The notes beneath the pieces were generated by a model. It ran no database searches. It saw only the letters and a list, made by a program, of their open reading frames with translations, and was not told the origin of the DNA. Position numbers and translations under genes: made by a program. DNA of 64,000 nt from Macrobrachium rosenbergii (lineage: Eukaryota; Arthropoda; Malacostraca; Decapoda; Palaemonidae), in the NCBI RefSeq assembly GCF_040412425.1, contig NC_089749.1, positions 14,644,662-14,708,661 of the forward strand. Direction: 5' to 3'. Every line of letters begins with the position of its first letter. Position 1 is the first letter of the stretch. This document shows positions 23,973 to 35,780 of the stretch, in pieces.

Positions 23973-25368
23973 ATGGAAAGCGGGAAAATAGAAGGCGGCG
24001 TCCGCCTACCCGAAGCTGACACTTTCGTGGTGTTCATGGTATTATGGGGTTCGATATTTCTAATAACCATAGCCTACCTGTGCAGGCAGACGTATCTGAA
24101 ACTGAAGGAGTATCTTCCGATATATTTGAAAAAGAGGAAGGTGAGTTGGATGACTTAAATTCTGGTGCTCTTTTTAATGTAGTTAATTGAGACAATATAC
24201 TGAAACCTTAAACGCTTATCAGAAAATATAATCGTTTAGTGTTATTATTAACTGTAATATTAACGTTGAAAAGTTACACCTCTTACGTAAGCGTTATTTC
24301 ACGAAAGGCAGTTTCGTGAAACTCGTCCCTGGAGGTCAGTGGTTTTTTGTGACTAGCTGGTAATAATTATTAAATTGTTTTATTAAAATCTGATACGTAA
24401 TTCTTTCAAATAATTTTTAAATTTGTTCTTAACCTTGTAAGCTTCTCAAATGCCCCTTAAGAGTATAAAATATACATGTAGTGTAGTATTTTAAACTAGA
24501 GACTTAGTTTTCACTACTTTTTAAAGCGTTCTTAGTGCTTTAAAACTTTTGCCTAACGTATGTTTTTTGTAAGTTTGTTAATAATTCTTAGTATTTTAAA
24601 TTTTCATTTTTAAATAGTATTTTAAAACTTAGTCTAACTTTTTTCAAATTTGTAAAAAGTTCTTAGTACTTTAAAACTTGAGGCTGTGTATATTTTTTCA
24701 GTGTTGTAAATTTCTTTCTCTGTTCACCAGGAAAACAAATCCAAGAAAAACTCGTTGCCTGTGGCAGACTTGGAGAGGAGTTCGATGTTGGCAGGCCCGT
24801 CAGGAGTAGGTGGACTTTCGGGAGCATCCGCTGGTGAAGGTCTTGCCCGCCTTCACTGCCTTCCTGAGTGTAGTCATGAGTTAGGTGCGTTCAGTAAGCC
24901 TTTTCGTGATTGAATAGTTCTTGTGATCGGGCAGCCTTTATTCAGTTTCAGTGTTTTCCTGTAATTAAAGATGCTCATTGTTCATCAGTTTCTTTGTAAT
25001 AAAAGTTTGGTGTTGAAGGCTTTGTCTTATTGCTTTTAAATCTCCACATATATTGTCATATGCCTAGACTATACTATTTTCAATCATTTTCAAGTGGCAC
25101 ATAGCTTCTTGAATACCTTTATAATGCTATATATATTTAATAAAATCTTCAGGCCCAATACCTAGGCTAAGATGAACATGCTCTAGTCTTCAGTTTCCTA
25201 GGCTGAGGTAACCTATTCGAGTCCTCTGGTCAGTTACCTAGAGTAAAATAAAAGAGACTTAGGCTAATTTTAAAATTTTCAGAAGGTCCAAACGCTGCTG
25301 GCTGCAGTTCGGTTGTTAAAACTCCGTTGGAAGAGTCAACTAACGATAAGGAATCTCCTAACTCCTGA
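23973..25368 (+). CDS. Gene 2: small single-pass membrane protein, three exons, 135 aa
   Basis: Coding exons are 23973-24140, 24731-24884 and 25283-25368 (stop TGA). Donors are GTGAGT and GTGCGT; acceptors are CACCAG and TTTCAG. Introns are 590 and 398 bp, in phases 0 and 1, as in gene 1. The ATG follows a TTTTAG acceptor by 7 nt, implying a spliced leader exon. Residues 1-16 are polar; about 17-36 form the only membrane helix (with W25, ending near Cys37), followed by a basic juxtamembrane stretch (R38, K43, K45, K53, K54, R55, K56), so the C-terminus is predicted cytosolic. Exon 2 adds a Lys/Asn start, a Gly/Ser/Ala-rich linker and two Cys (about 99 and 103). Exon 3 is a short acidic/Ser-rich tail. 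Sequence identity to gene 1 is low beyond the initial Met-Glu-Ser and the general plan. Family not recognised. Confidence 0.75.
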
Positions 25369-25960
25369 TTTGGGCCTGGCTTCCAATCTGACTGTAGTTT
25401 GATGACGTCACTTCCAACTACGCATGCTCACTGTGGATTTAGTTTGAGTATTCTTACATAAAGTGGTTCGGTATTTGTAACGTTGGACGTTCCTCCTGAA
25501 CGTCTGAAGTCATGAAGCATATATATTTAAAATATTCTGATGGTGGGGTGTTAGAAGATTTTACAGAAAACCAATTGTTAATTTTTTTGGACCTCTTCAA
25601 GCTTCATGCACTTACGTACTGTATTGTATGTAATCATTAACCTATTCAGATTTGATGGTTTTGCAACCTTGCTAGATTTTCATAGGGGCTGCCACTTAAT
25701 CATAGTCAGTGGGGTTGCAACTTTTTCAGATAATCAGTGGAACCCCTAATACCGGTAACTTCAGGCATATTTAAAGGTGCTACGACAATTTTGCTTTGTT
25801 CAAAGGCCATGTAGAAGTTTTTAACTAGTGACTGAAACTTTTTATGTTGATGGAAATGTACGGCATTCGGGTAAGTTAGGCTTATTTTTTAAGTCTAATA
25901 ACCAGTGTAGAATTTTAAATGCTCAGGATATAAGCATATTAAATGTGTTACTGTTCAATC
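25369..25960 (+). other. Probable 3' UTR of gene 2
   Basis: Non-coding. A TGACGTCA palindrome lies 35 nt after the stop, at 25403-25410. No AATAAA occurs in the first 900 nt; the variant ATTAAA at 25938-25943 is the nearest candidate signal. Confidence 0.35.
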
Positions 25961-26365
25961 GTTGTTTTAATCATTATACCCTGTAAGTTATAACTTAATG
26001 CAAAGCACTGTACTAGACTTTGCATTTCTGATCAAGCTCCATAAACTAACAACGCTGTACTGTTATTTTTAATCATATGCGAACCATGGGTTAATGGAAC
26101 GCTATACTAATAGCTGGAAGTCAGATAACTGGAAAACATTATCAGAACATACAGCAACAATATTGCAGTAAACTGCCGAGTCAGTAAGGGATTGGGACTG
26201 CGAAGTAGCCCCTAGGGAAGTAACACTAAGTAGACAAGTGGGTTCGCTGCTGCACTACATATAAAATAAGTGATGAGTTTAGATTTCGCCGCTGAGTATT
26301 AAGATACTTGAACGCTGGTTTTTGAATTTATTTACTGAATATATATTATATATATATATATAATG

Positions 26366-26414
<49 letters not shown>

Positions 26415-27110
26415 TAGCATATAATTTTATATATATTTTGGCTGGGGCTGCAGACTGGTTGTACTTCGGTCGTTGTTAAAGAAGAAAGCCCCTACTGTAA
26501 GTGTGGTAGACTAGTATGTTAACGTGTCAAGGATGGTCAGTTTGATGTAGATATTAGCGTCTCTATGGAAAGTATCATCGTTGGATGGTGTCCGTTCTTG
26601 CTCATCACAGGCCTATGGTAAGCTATATTATTAAGTGTTCTGGTGGTGACTACTATTGGCAAACCCGATCTTTCGTGGCTGTCCAAGAAGGGTATGGAGA
26701 AAAATCTGAAGTCGGGTCTTTTCAAAACACACATTTTAATCATGGCATATGGACAAGAGTCTATTTAACGAAAGCAGTGCTCCACGGTTACGTAACAATG
26801 TGGTACAGTATTTTCATCACCGGTAATTACATTTTTTGTTGCTAGGTCAAACTAGCCTTAAGCTAGCATAACATCTTGCTAATTCCATTAATTTGCTAAC
26901 TATTCACTGCATTAGGTATAGATTGTAAACAAAAATTGATTGTAGACAAAATTCATGTGACTTAATATTAACGAACCAAACAAAGGAATTAAAGCAACAA
27001 CGAACCTCCCTAATAGTCCCATGCGGCAGAAGTTGATTGTAATCTGCCATGGCATACACAGTATAAAAAAAAGTTAGATCAATGTGCAAAGCAACCACGG
27101 TGAACACTAT
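25961..27110. other. No gene seen
   Basis: AT-rich unique DNA apart from the TA tract at 26336. Confidence 0.4.
26336..26412. repeat. (TA)n
   Basis: Interrupted TA, ATAATGATAAT in the middle. Confidence 0.95.
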
Positions 27111-27113
27111 AGG

Positions 27114-27804
27114 CGCGTTTTACACCGGTGCAACTTTTCGTGCGCACAGGAGGCATGCGCCTATTTCATGGAGAGGCAAGCAGAGGCATGCCTCAAAATC
27201 TGTGCGCACAGGGCCAATGTGCAGACACGCACGTAAGCGCAAGTGTCTGGGGAGACGTGCAGCAGTCGCCAGTCGCACGCCAGCCACCATTTGATGTACG
27301 TGTGTTTATTCTATTGCCAGTATGGCGGATTGGTCTAACGAAAAAAATATAAACTTTATTGAGGATTGCCGTTCCTTTACTTGTCTGTGGAAGGCTAACT
27401 CCGATAACTATAAAGACAGGGTCAAACGGAGTGGTGCCCTGCTGTTCATAAAAGCTAAACATGTATTTCAAAATCAGTTGGAGACATACGTGTGAAGTTC
27501 TTGAAAAGCACATTGCTTGCCATCCAAACCTCTTCTACACTCACACATACCCTCCGACGTTCAAGATATTCATTGACCCAGCACCCACGCCTATTCCTTC
27601 GATTTCGCCTTTGACTTCAAAATAACACCAGCAACTGCTTGGTCGAGGGCAGACATGTTGACGACTGCTTCACTCTCGGTGTGAACAGAAACAGGCATTC
27701 GCACAGAGGCATGCGGCTACGGCATGCGCGAACGTGCGTATTGCACGCGGAGAGGCATGTGTAGCTGCACGGCAACCAGGCGCACCGGTGTAAACGCGCC
27801 TTAA
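27114..27804. mobile_element. PIF/Harbinger-like DNA transposon remnant
   Basis: Terminal inverted repeats GGCGCGTTTTACACCGGTGC on the left and its near-complement on the right (one T fewer) bound about 690 bp. Subterminal zones are CpG-rich with many scattered copies of AGGCATG. An internal ORF (27322-27495) resembles the MADF/Myb-SANT second gene of PIF/Harbinger elements. No DDE transposase is present, so it is non-autonomous. The flanks (TATA left, TTAA right) are compatible with, but do not prove, a 3-bp TWA target duplication. Confidence 0.55.
27322..27495 (+). CDS. MADF-like (Myb/SANT) DNA-binding fragment, 57 aa
   Basis: A short ATG-to-TGA ORF inside the inverted-repeat element. The order of residues fits the first part of a MADF domain: W4, F12-I13-E14, then LWK (22-24), NY (29-30), KDR (31-33) and ALLFI (39-43), i.e. 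a Trp/Leu-Trp core followed by a Tyr-Lys-Asp-Arg helix. A full MADF is about 85 residues, so the stop at 27493 truncates it. In PIF/Harbinger elements such a protein assists the transposase; here the partner is missing. It may be a pseudogene. Confidence 0.45.
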   Translation: MADWSNEKNINFIEDCRSFTCLWKANSDNYKDRVKRSGALLFIKAKHVFQNQLETYV

Positions 27805-27885
27805 GGCTGCGTCCACACGATCGAACTTTGTTCGATGTGACGTCAGAAGCGGAGAAAAGGCGGGCAAAGTTGGACGCAGCCTTAT
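27803..27885. mobile_element. Short MITE abutting the larger element
   Basis: About 83 bp with inverted ends AAGGCTGCGTCCA and TGGACGCAGCCTTA. It contains the internal inverted pair TCGAACTTTGTTCGA and a TGACGTCA site at 27838-27845. It starts where the preceding inverted-repeat element ends. TTA/TAA trinucleotides at the edges suggest the same superfamily. Confidence 0.6.
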
Positions 27886-28015
27886 TTTTTCTGTACAAAA
27901 AAAGTGAACCCCCTTTTAATTTATCCAGTAGTAATAACAATAGCATTAAGGTAATTCAATATATTAGCTCCGCGCCTGTTTTTATCTTTTCAACTGTTTT
28001 TTTCTACACTTTTAG

Positions 28016-28254
28016 GGGTTCTGATACTGGCGATGCATCTGTTTGTTGGCGGCCAAATGGAATATCCCTTCGCCGTGTTTAACACTGGCCCGGGGGAGGG
28101 GTACCCATACGTTAACAAGTTATTGCACTTGCCAAACGGGATATGAACCGTCCGAAAACAGACGTACCCGTGCTCTGTCTTGTGAAGATCGGTGTATGGG
28201 AACCCCTTGCTGGATGGACTCTGGGTTAATTAGACTCGAGCGCCAAAATGAAAG
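28016..28254 (+). pseudogene. Decayed sushi/CCP-like exon
   Basis: Flanked by a good acceptor (CTACACTTTTAG) and a donor (AAAG|GTAACC at 28255). The 3' half encodes CQTGYEPSE, then LSCED and MGTPC, which fits the second half of a CCP/sushi domain (Cys-x-x-Gly-Tyr, third Cys, Trp, last Cys). The conserved Trp before MGTPC reads Cys (TGT for TGG). The 5' half (VCWRPNGIS, then GPGEGYPYVNK) also fits a CCP but lies in two other frames, so at least two frameshifts are needed. I read it as a pseudo-exon, perhaps captured from a lectin or complement-like gene. No neighbouring CCP exon is seen. Confidence 0.35.
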
Positions 28255-28396
28255 GTAACCATAATAGCAACAAAAACTGTAAAAAAAGTCAAGTTATAGT
28301 GCCGTCGGCGACGCAGAGCTACCCTATAGTTCTACCAGCATTTTAATAATAATGATTGAGTACAAAGAGTCATCGTGCTTACGTTACCGGCTTCTA

Positions 28397-28669
28397 GTCG
28401 AAATCGCGATATTCGTCGATTTCAAGCTCAGGAAAAGGAAACCCTTCGGACCAATCCGCCCTCCCAGTACCCACCCAGCAATGAGTCGAGAAAGAGGTAC
28501 TCTCATGGCCTCTCCCGACCACCCAGCCGAACATCCGTATTTAAGAGTGACATTGCAGTGAACATACAAATGAAACTGAGCAAGAGTGAGGAAAAACAGT
28601 TTGCCGAAGGACACTCCGGCGCACGATTTGAGGCAGCCTCCGATTTTTTGCGACTGAAAGGTGTAAGGT
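28397..28669 (+). CDS. Possible internal exon, unknown protein
   Basis: An open frame of about 90 codons bounded by CTTCTAG| and |GTGAGA. The translation is basic and Ser/Pro/Arg-rich at first, then Lys/Glu-rich with a helical-looking end (SKSEEKQFAEG ... FLRLKG). CpG content is above the surroundings. There is no in-frame ATG near the start, so it would be an internal exon. It shares no recognisable domain. A chance ORF is a real alternative. Confidence 0.25.
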
Positions 28670-29223
28670 GAGAAAAAATCATACACTTTTGACTTAAGAA
28701 TTTAGTAAAACTGGAGGGTTCAGAATTTAGTAAAAACTTGGAGGGTTCAATAAACTGTTTGAGTGTTAGTATGCGCTAATAATTATATTTTATTATAATA
28801 GTAAGATAATCCTACGGAGAATTTTAGAATAATAATCGTTTAGCGATGGTGAAACAAATGTAGGGTTTATTGTATGAGCGTTATTAAATGGTGTCTATAT
28901 CGGCCATCGTCTTTATTCATGACTATGCATAGTGCCGGTTTCTTTGTTTATATATCACATTGATATCAATCATAACCAAACTTGTATGTATAAGCAACCA
29001 AAATTTATGCAGCGGATTAAGAATGAGGACTAGGCCAACAGTTCCGGTGTGGGGAGTTGTCATTTAGACTTTTAGCTGGACAATATACGACAACTCATTC
29101 GTATTAAAACCTCTAATATTATGAAAGCCATAAGATTATAGATCTATGTATAAAATTATACAAACAAAGTAGCCTGCACTTACTAAATCCACTAAAATAT
29201 TGATAGATGTTATGACAACTTCT

Positions 29224-29300
29224 GAGTGGGCGGGGCGGAGCTGGGCTGGTGGGATGACTGAGTCTATTTCCCATCATGCACTTCTCCCGCCAAGGCGCGA
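29224..29300. promoter_or_regulatory. GC-box / E2F-like promoter-like patch
   Basis: In AT-rich surroundings, GGGCGGGGCGGAGC is followed by TTCCCATCATGCA (like the ZNF143/Staf core) and CTCCCGCCAAGGCGCG (like E2F). No gene is seen beside it on either strand, so it may be a promoter of an unrecognised transcript or a repeat fragment. Confidence 0.2.
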
Positions 29301-29554
29301 CAGGAGACAACTGTCCAGCGTCAGCAGGCCTTGCAATGAAATAGATTTTGCGGCTGACGTTTATGACATTTGAATGGTAGTGAACGCAGCTGTTCAAGTG
29401 TTTATTTACGCGTGTTCGTATGTTTGTGCAGTCTAAAGAACAGTCGAGAGTTTTTGATGGATTTTAATGAAATTTTGTCAAGGGCGGCAATGGATTGATT
29501 AAGAGATGGAATCGGAATAATTTTTAAGGTGATTATTCAGTCCAAACTCGAAAC

Positions 29555-29758
29555 CAAAATGTTCATTTCATATTGGTGGAGGTCATGCTGATCTTTACCG
29601 GATTACAAAACTTAGTTAAAAAAATATATCTCCAGAACCTTCTGGTACTTCTTTCAAATGAACACCATATTCGGTGGAATCTTGAATTTCAAGCCAGTGG
29701 CCCCTGTGGGCTTGTTCCATTTGAATAAGGTTTATGTTCTGAATAATAATAATAAGAA
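29555..29758 (+). mobile_element. AAT-tailed retroposon 3' end
   Basis: Non-coding ~200 bp ending GTGGGCTTGTTCCATTTGAA, then a TTCTGAATAATAATAATAAG tail. Reads like the 3' UTR of a LINE with a microsatellite tail, as CR1-type elements have. The stretch from about 29440 may belong to it too. Confidence 0.5.
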
Positions 29759-29759
29759 T

Positions 29760-31099
29760 ACGTAAGTTTAATCAACATATTTAATCAATATCCTACTCAA
29801 TCGCATACGTTTCCGCGTAGTCCAGGGTATTTCCTGCTCTCTGATATCACCATAACGGAACGTCTGGCACCAAGCATAACGGTTTCCCGCGCAAGCTAAG
29901 AAAACCCGGATAGAAACAGCCGTTGAAAGGAAGGCCTCTAAAACCAGAATATTTAATTGAGTGCGGAATAACGTTTTGTTTTTTTTTATTAAAAACCACT
30001 CGTCATTGGCTTTTTTTTAAACTTAATGCTGTAATAGTGTACTGTTTCAAGTCGACGTAACTGCATCGGCGGTACAATATCTTGCCTCTTGATTTTATTA
30101 GTTAAAGATAGGCTAAAATAGGTAGCATGCAGGTGACTTGGAAGGTAGTGCTTATTACTGTATTCCGAAATCCGCATTCTGTCCTCATTTCACCTTTCGG
30201 TGTTGCATGTTCATGATTTTTTAAGCTCACTGGGAGTTTTACCAAAAGGAAACGCTCTTGCAGAATGTTAAGTAGTGGAAACGTTAAAAAGTGCTCAGTC
30301 ATATTTTCAGTTCATAAAAGATGGCTGTGTATTGAAGGATTAGGCGTATATTCATTGTTAACGCCTATTTGGTTTTTGAAAGAGAGAGAGAAAGGGGAAA
30401 ATATAATTTATTTCGTAATTTTGAACGTAGTCTCAATTAAGATAATCTACTTAAAATCAAGTTGGGAATGGTGAACGAGAGAAAGAGAGTAAGGAAACAA
30501 GTATAAATTCCTTGCCTCATTGAAAAATATCCGGTCGGATTCAAAACTAAGACGTTGTACTTTTGTTTCACGGATTGCAGGAAAGTGGAATTCCGCCATC
30601 GGATCCTCAGCGATTGACGTCATGAACTGAATCACAGAATGAAAATAAGCAAATTCTTTTTGTGACCTGGCCCCTTTTTTGAAAACACATCCAACTTAAT
30701 CTTCATCCATCTTCCCACCCAGGCGGGCGGGCGCCAGGTGGGGCAGATGTAGACTTATTCTTTTGTAATTCGTGATTTTAACCATCGTCATTTCTCTCAC
30801 ATGGGCGTGATTATCTCCCTGCTTTCTTTTCTCCGTAGGGGACCAGTGCCGTAAGTACACGTTTACTCATACAAATCCTATTTCTCTTTAGTAGTTCCGT
30901 AATTTTATTTTCCATTTTATTTGTTTATATTATCAACCTTCAGTTCAGCCCGTTTGTCTTCTTCATATTCTCTTCCCAAACAAAGTTGGAGAGACTATGT
31001 AGACAAAAGTGTCTATTTGTCTGTCGAAAATGTCACCAAAACTTATAGAAATATTTATGCGAATTTTGGATATATTTATGTGGAATTTGGTGTGTGAAG
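29760..31099. other. No gene seen
   Basis: Unique DNA; TGACGTCA at 30615-30622 and a GC-rich GGCGGGCGGGCGCCAGGTG at about 30724. Confidence 0.4.
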
Positions 31100-31835
31100 T
31101 GGATCTAGAGGTAAATGCAGATGTTGATCCAGACCGTGGATAAAGCCCTAGATACAGATGTCGATCCAGACTTAGATCTGATGTGGACCGAGATCTAGAT
31201 GCAGTTGTGGATCCAGACCTAGATCCAAAGTTGGATCAAGGTCTGGGAACAGTTGTGTATCCAGTCCTTGATCCGAAATTGGATCAAGATGAGATACAGT
31301 AGTGGATCCAGACTTTGATCCAAATAGTGAATCAAGATCTAGATACAGAATTTACCCAGGCCTAGATCCAGACAAGGGATCACATTTAGTTACAGATGTA
31401 GATCTCGACTTAGACCTAATGTGGATGTAGGTCTAGATACAGATGTGGATCCAGAACTTGATCCAAGAAGTGGATGAGGATCTAGGTGCAGTTGTGGATC
31501 CAGACCTAAATCCAAAATCGAATCAAGATCTAGAAAACAATTGTGGGTCCAGACCTAGATCCAAGACTGGAACATCTATATACAAGTATGGATCTAGACC
31601 TAGAGCCAAAACTGGAACAAGAGCTATATACAAATACGGATCTAGACTTAGATCCAAAACTGGATCAAGATCTATATACAAATACGGATCTAGACCTAGA
31701 TCCAAAGCTGGATCAAGATCTATATAAAAATATGGACCTAGACCTAGATCCAAAGCTGGATCAAGATCTAGATACGGACGCGGTTCCAGACCTTGATCCA
31801 AAAAGATGATCCAGATGTGGATCAAGATGCAAAAG
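31100..31835 (+). repeat. 48-bp GATC-rich minisatellite
   Basis: About fifteen units on the theme GATCTAGACCTAGATCCAAA, CTGGATCAAGATCTA. A 6-bp GATCNA sub-period leaves several frames open on both strands, e.g. repeated DLDPKLDQDL. Units are best conserved at 31560-31800 and decay leftward. Confidence 0.85.
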
Positions 31836-31950
31836 TTTAATACGTTGGAGATATTAGCTCACATAATGCGTTTGGTCATCTTCAAAAATGATTTTAATAG
31901 CAAAATATCCGTCTTCCATTCATTTATTACCAAATTTCCCTCAGTTTCCT

Positions 31951-32341
31951 ATTTTAGTTTTCTGTAAAGAAACTATTGTGCCGGCTTTGTCCGTCCGCAA
32001 TTTTTCTCTCCGCCCTCAGGTCTTGAGTTGTTGAGGTTAGGGGCTGCAAATTGGTATGTTGATCATCCACCCTCCAATCATCAAACATACCAAATTGCAG
32101 CCCTCTAGCCTCAATAGTTTTTTTAAAAATTTTATTTAAGGTTAAAGTTAGTTGTAATCGTGCTCCTGGCAACGATATAAGGTAGGCCACCACCGGGCCG
32201 TGGTTAAAGCTTCATGGGCCGCGGCTCTACAGCATTATACTAAGATCACCAAAAGATAGGTCTGTTTTCGGTGGCCTTGATTATACGCTGTAGCGGCTGT
32301 ACAGAAAACTCGATTGGGCCGAAAAAACTTCGGCGCGTTAT
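31951..32341 (+). mobile_element. Element C copy 4
   Basis: Nearly complete, with all three hairpins and the end CGAAAAAACTTCGGCGCG. Confidence 0.85.
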
Positions 32342-32767
32342 TTACTTGTTTATTTTTGCTTAAACTTTTAAGTAAAAGGTTAAACAGTTGCAGCTCTTTA
32401 ACTCAAGGCTCAACACCGAACATTTAGATCAAAGATAAAGTAGGCCTAATATAATAGAATCATCGGTAAATATCAAAGCATTTTATTTGAAGGTTTGATG
32501 GCAAAAGGCTAAATAATCTAGCATGTTAGTTTAAAAAAATGCTTATGGATTTGCGCAAGAAACTGAATGATAATAACGAGTTGTCTTTGGATAAACTGAA
32601 AATTAATTCTTTTGCACAAAAGGCACAATCTAAAACGTCTTGCAAAATCATATGAACCATATGACATTAACGCATTTGTTAAAGCTTTTTCGCCTTGCAA
32701 TCCTGTTACGAAATGGAATCTGCAGTTTATGAGAAGGAAAATAAGATCTTTTCAGGAGTGTGTGTGT

Positions 32768-33290
32768 GAGAGAGAGAGAGAGAGGGGTGGGAGAGAGATT
32801 GAGGTAGAGAACGAGAAAGAGGGGGAGAGAGAGAGATAGAGGGAGAGAAAGAGAGAGCTTGAGGGAGAGAAAGAGAGAGATTAAGGGAGAGAAAGAGATA
32901 GATTGAGGTAAAGAACGAGAGAGAGGGAGAGATTGAAAGAGAGAGAGCTTGAAGGAGAGAAAGAGAGAGATTAAGGGTGAGAGAGACAGAAAGAGATAGA
33001 TTGATGTAAAGAACGAGAGAGAGAGCTTGAGGAGAGAAAGAGAAAGAGATTAAGGGTGAGAGAGACAGAAAGAGATAGGATTACAAAGAACGAGAAAGAG
33101 GGAGAGATTGAGGGGGAGAGAGAGAGAGAGATTGCGGGAGAGAGAGGGTGGGGGAGCGAGAAATAGGAAGATTATGTCGTAAGCACTCTGAAGAAACAAT
33201 TAAGACTGAGGGAGAGAAAAAAAGAGGGGAGAGAGAGAGAGAGAGAGAAGGGGGTGGGTGGGAAAGGGAGAAATAGAAAGATTATGTCGC
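32768..33290 (+). repeat. Purine-rich (GAGA) irregular array
   Basis: Units of about 30-70 bp mixing GAGAGAGATTAAGGGAGAG, GATAGATTGAGGTAAAG and AACGAGAGAGAGGGAGAG. Almost pure purine on the plus strand. Confidence 0.8.
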
Positions 33291-33567
33291 AAGAATCCTG
33301 AAGAAATAATTGAGGTCAAAATATTATCTTTATGCTTGCTTGACGCAACTTTGTGGGTGCAATACCCTGTTCTAATTGGACAAGAGGCGAATCTTCAGAT
33401 TTCTTGTCGTCAGTCAAGTGCAGAAACCTCAGTTAATAAATTTGTCTGGTCTTATTACTTGTTGCTTTAAGTTAATTCGATTATGGAAGGTAATAAAGGC
33501 ATTTTTTTAAAACGGATGACTAGTCTTTGAGTTCTATTTTTTTTATTGAGCGATTGTCGTTGATAGC

Positions 33568-33938
<371 letters not shown>

Positions 33939-34179
33939 CATTATCATATTATCACGCAAAATCCAATCACTGAAATCCAAACGATATAATATCATAGCCT
34001 TTCCATCACATTATCTATGATAAATCACAAGCCTCCGAAGGTATGCGATCTCATCCCTTAGAGGATTTCCGATAAATTCCTGCCCTGTTGCTCAGTTTCC
34101 CCCGCCCTTTGCACAAAACGACATGAACATCCCTCCCAGCCAGAAACGTTTCAGATACAAGGTGGGGACAACCAGACTG

Positions 34180-34303
34180 CGTTTTCTCTCTCTCTCTCTC
34201 TCCGGAAACACGGAATCAGAGCCTTATTCCCAAATACGCAGAACCTCGTGCGCTCACGTGCGAAAGTTTAATGGCAGCAACCCTGCCTGACGATCGACCT
34301 TCT

Positions 34304-34339
<36 letters not shown>

Positions 34340-34678
34340 TGCTTACAAAGCTATACTGCATATATTTCGGGGAGGAGCATAAAGGAACATTTGCCATTTA
34401 ATGAAGGGGTTTTGCCTGGGTATACACAGTGTGTGTGTGTGTGTGTGTGTGATGTATACCTATCTTTGTCATAAATGAATGTATATGATCAATGACATAA
34501 TTTTATTTGAAAGTCATACTGATATGCAGTTATTCACACACACACATGTATATACTGTATTTATGTTTGTATATACTGTATGTATATATGTGTGTTTATA
34601 TGTGTATATATATAATTTTATATATATAATACATTATATATACACACACACACATATATATATATATATGCAGAAAGA

Positions 34679-34752
<74 letters not shown>
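34180..34752. repeat. (CT)n, (GT)n, TATG-rich, (TA)n(GA)n
   Basis: CT 34182-34201 and 34310-34336; GT 34429-34452; TA/TG 34530-34708; GA 34709-34752. Confidence 0.9.
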
Positions 34753-34753
<1 letters not shown>

Positions 34754-35065
34754 AGAAATTCGTAACCATCTGGACTCCCGCAATCAAATTTCATGCGTGT
34801 AAGTCTGACAGAAATAACATTTTGGACTTGGCATATTCGCATGCTTCAAAATGACAAAAGTATAATTCATTAGAGAGTCAAATTTCAAAACCTGCCTTTA
34901 ATGCAACAGGTTCAGGACAATTCCTCTCTAATCAGCACATCGGAACAACGAAGGCAGCAGGACAAATCGAATTAGCCTCGGCCTTAATTGGAAAGAGAGC
35001 TCAAGCGACGGCCCTCTCGTTTTAAGGGACCGGCAAGATTGCCGCGACGATTGCTTGAGGGTTGG

Positions 35066-35780
35066 TTAAGAAGGAGGTGAAGGAGTGAGGGGAGGGGGTG
35101 AGGTGGGGAGAGAGAAGGTTGAGGAGGAGGTGTAAGTGGTCGAGGTGGAGGAAGAGGAGGAGGTGGAAGTGGTGGAGGGGTGGAGGGGAAGATGAGGAAG
35201 TGTTGGAGGGGATGAGGGAGGAGGTGTAAAGTGTGTCTGAGGTGGAGGGGGAAGAGGAGGAGGTGGAAGTGGTGGAGGAAGAGGAAGAGGTGTATGTGGT
35301 TGAGGTGGAAGAGGAGGAGCTGGAAGTGGTGGAGGTGTAAGTGGTCGAGGTGGAGGAAGAGGAGGTGGAAGTGGTCGAGGTGGAGGAGGAGGTGGAGGTG
35401 TGGTCGAGGGAGGAAGAGGGGAGGTGAGAGGAGGAGGTAGTGGTGGGTGGAGGGTTTCCAAGTGGGGAAGAGGGAGGAGGGGTGGTGAGGTCGAGGTGAG
35501 GAAGAGGGGGAAGAGTGGAGAAAAGTGGTAGAGGAAGAGGGGAAGAGGGAGGTGTATGGTGGTTGAGAAAGAGAGGAGGTAGGTGGAGGAAGAGGTGATG
35601 GAGGAGGTGGAAGTGGTGGAGGTGGGGAAGGAGGAGGTGTAAGTGGTCGAGGTGGAGGAAGAGGAGATGGAGGTGGTGGAGGTGAAGGTGAAGTGGGAGG
35701 AGAAGGGGTGGAGGAAGAGGAGGAGGTGCAAGTGGAGCAGTTGGAGGGGAGGAGGTGCAGGTGGATTAGAAGGAAGAGAC
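35066..35780 (+). repeat. G/A-rich minisatellite (GGTGGAGGAAGAGGAG)
   Basis: About 700 bp with scarcely any C on the plus strand: mixed units GGTGGAGG, AAGAGGAG and GTGTAAGTGG. The 264-aa Pro-rich minus-strand ORF (35066-35860) is a by-product. Confidence 0.85.

Noticed and set aside
26433..26500. Similarity to gene 2 exon 3 (CTGCAG...TTCGGT...GTTGTTAAA)
   Set aside because: Short matches with different spacing; no frame or splice sites.
31443..31825. Acidic DLDPK repeat ORFs and minus-strand counterpart
   Set aside because: Simultaneous opening on both strands comes from the 48-bp GATC repeat; kept only as a finding, not as a gene.
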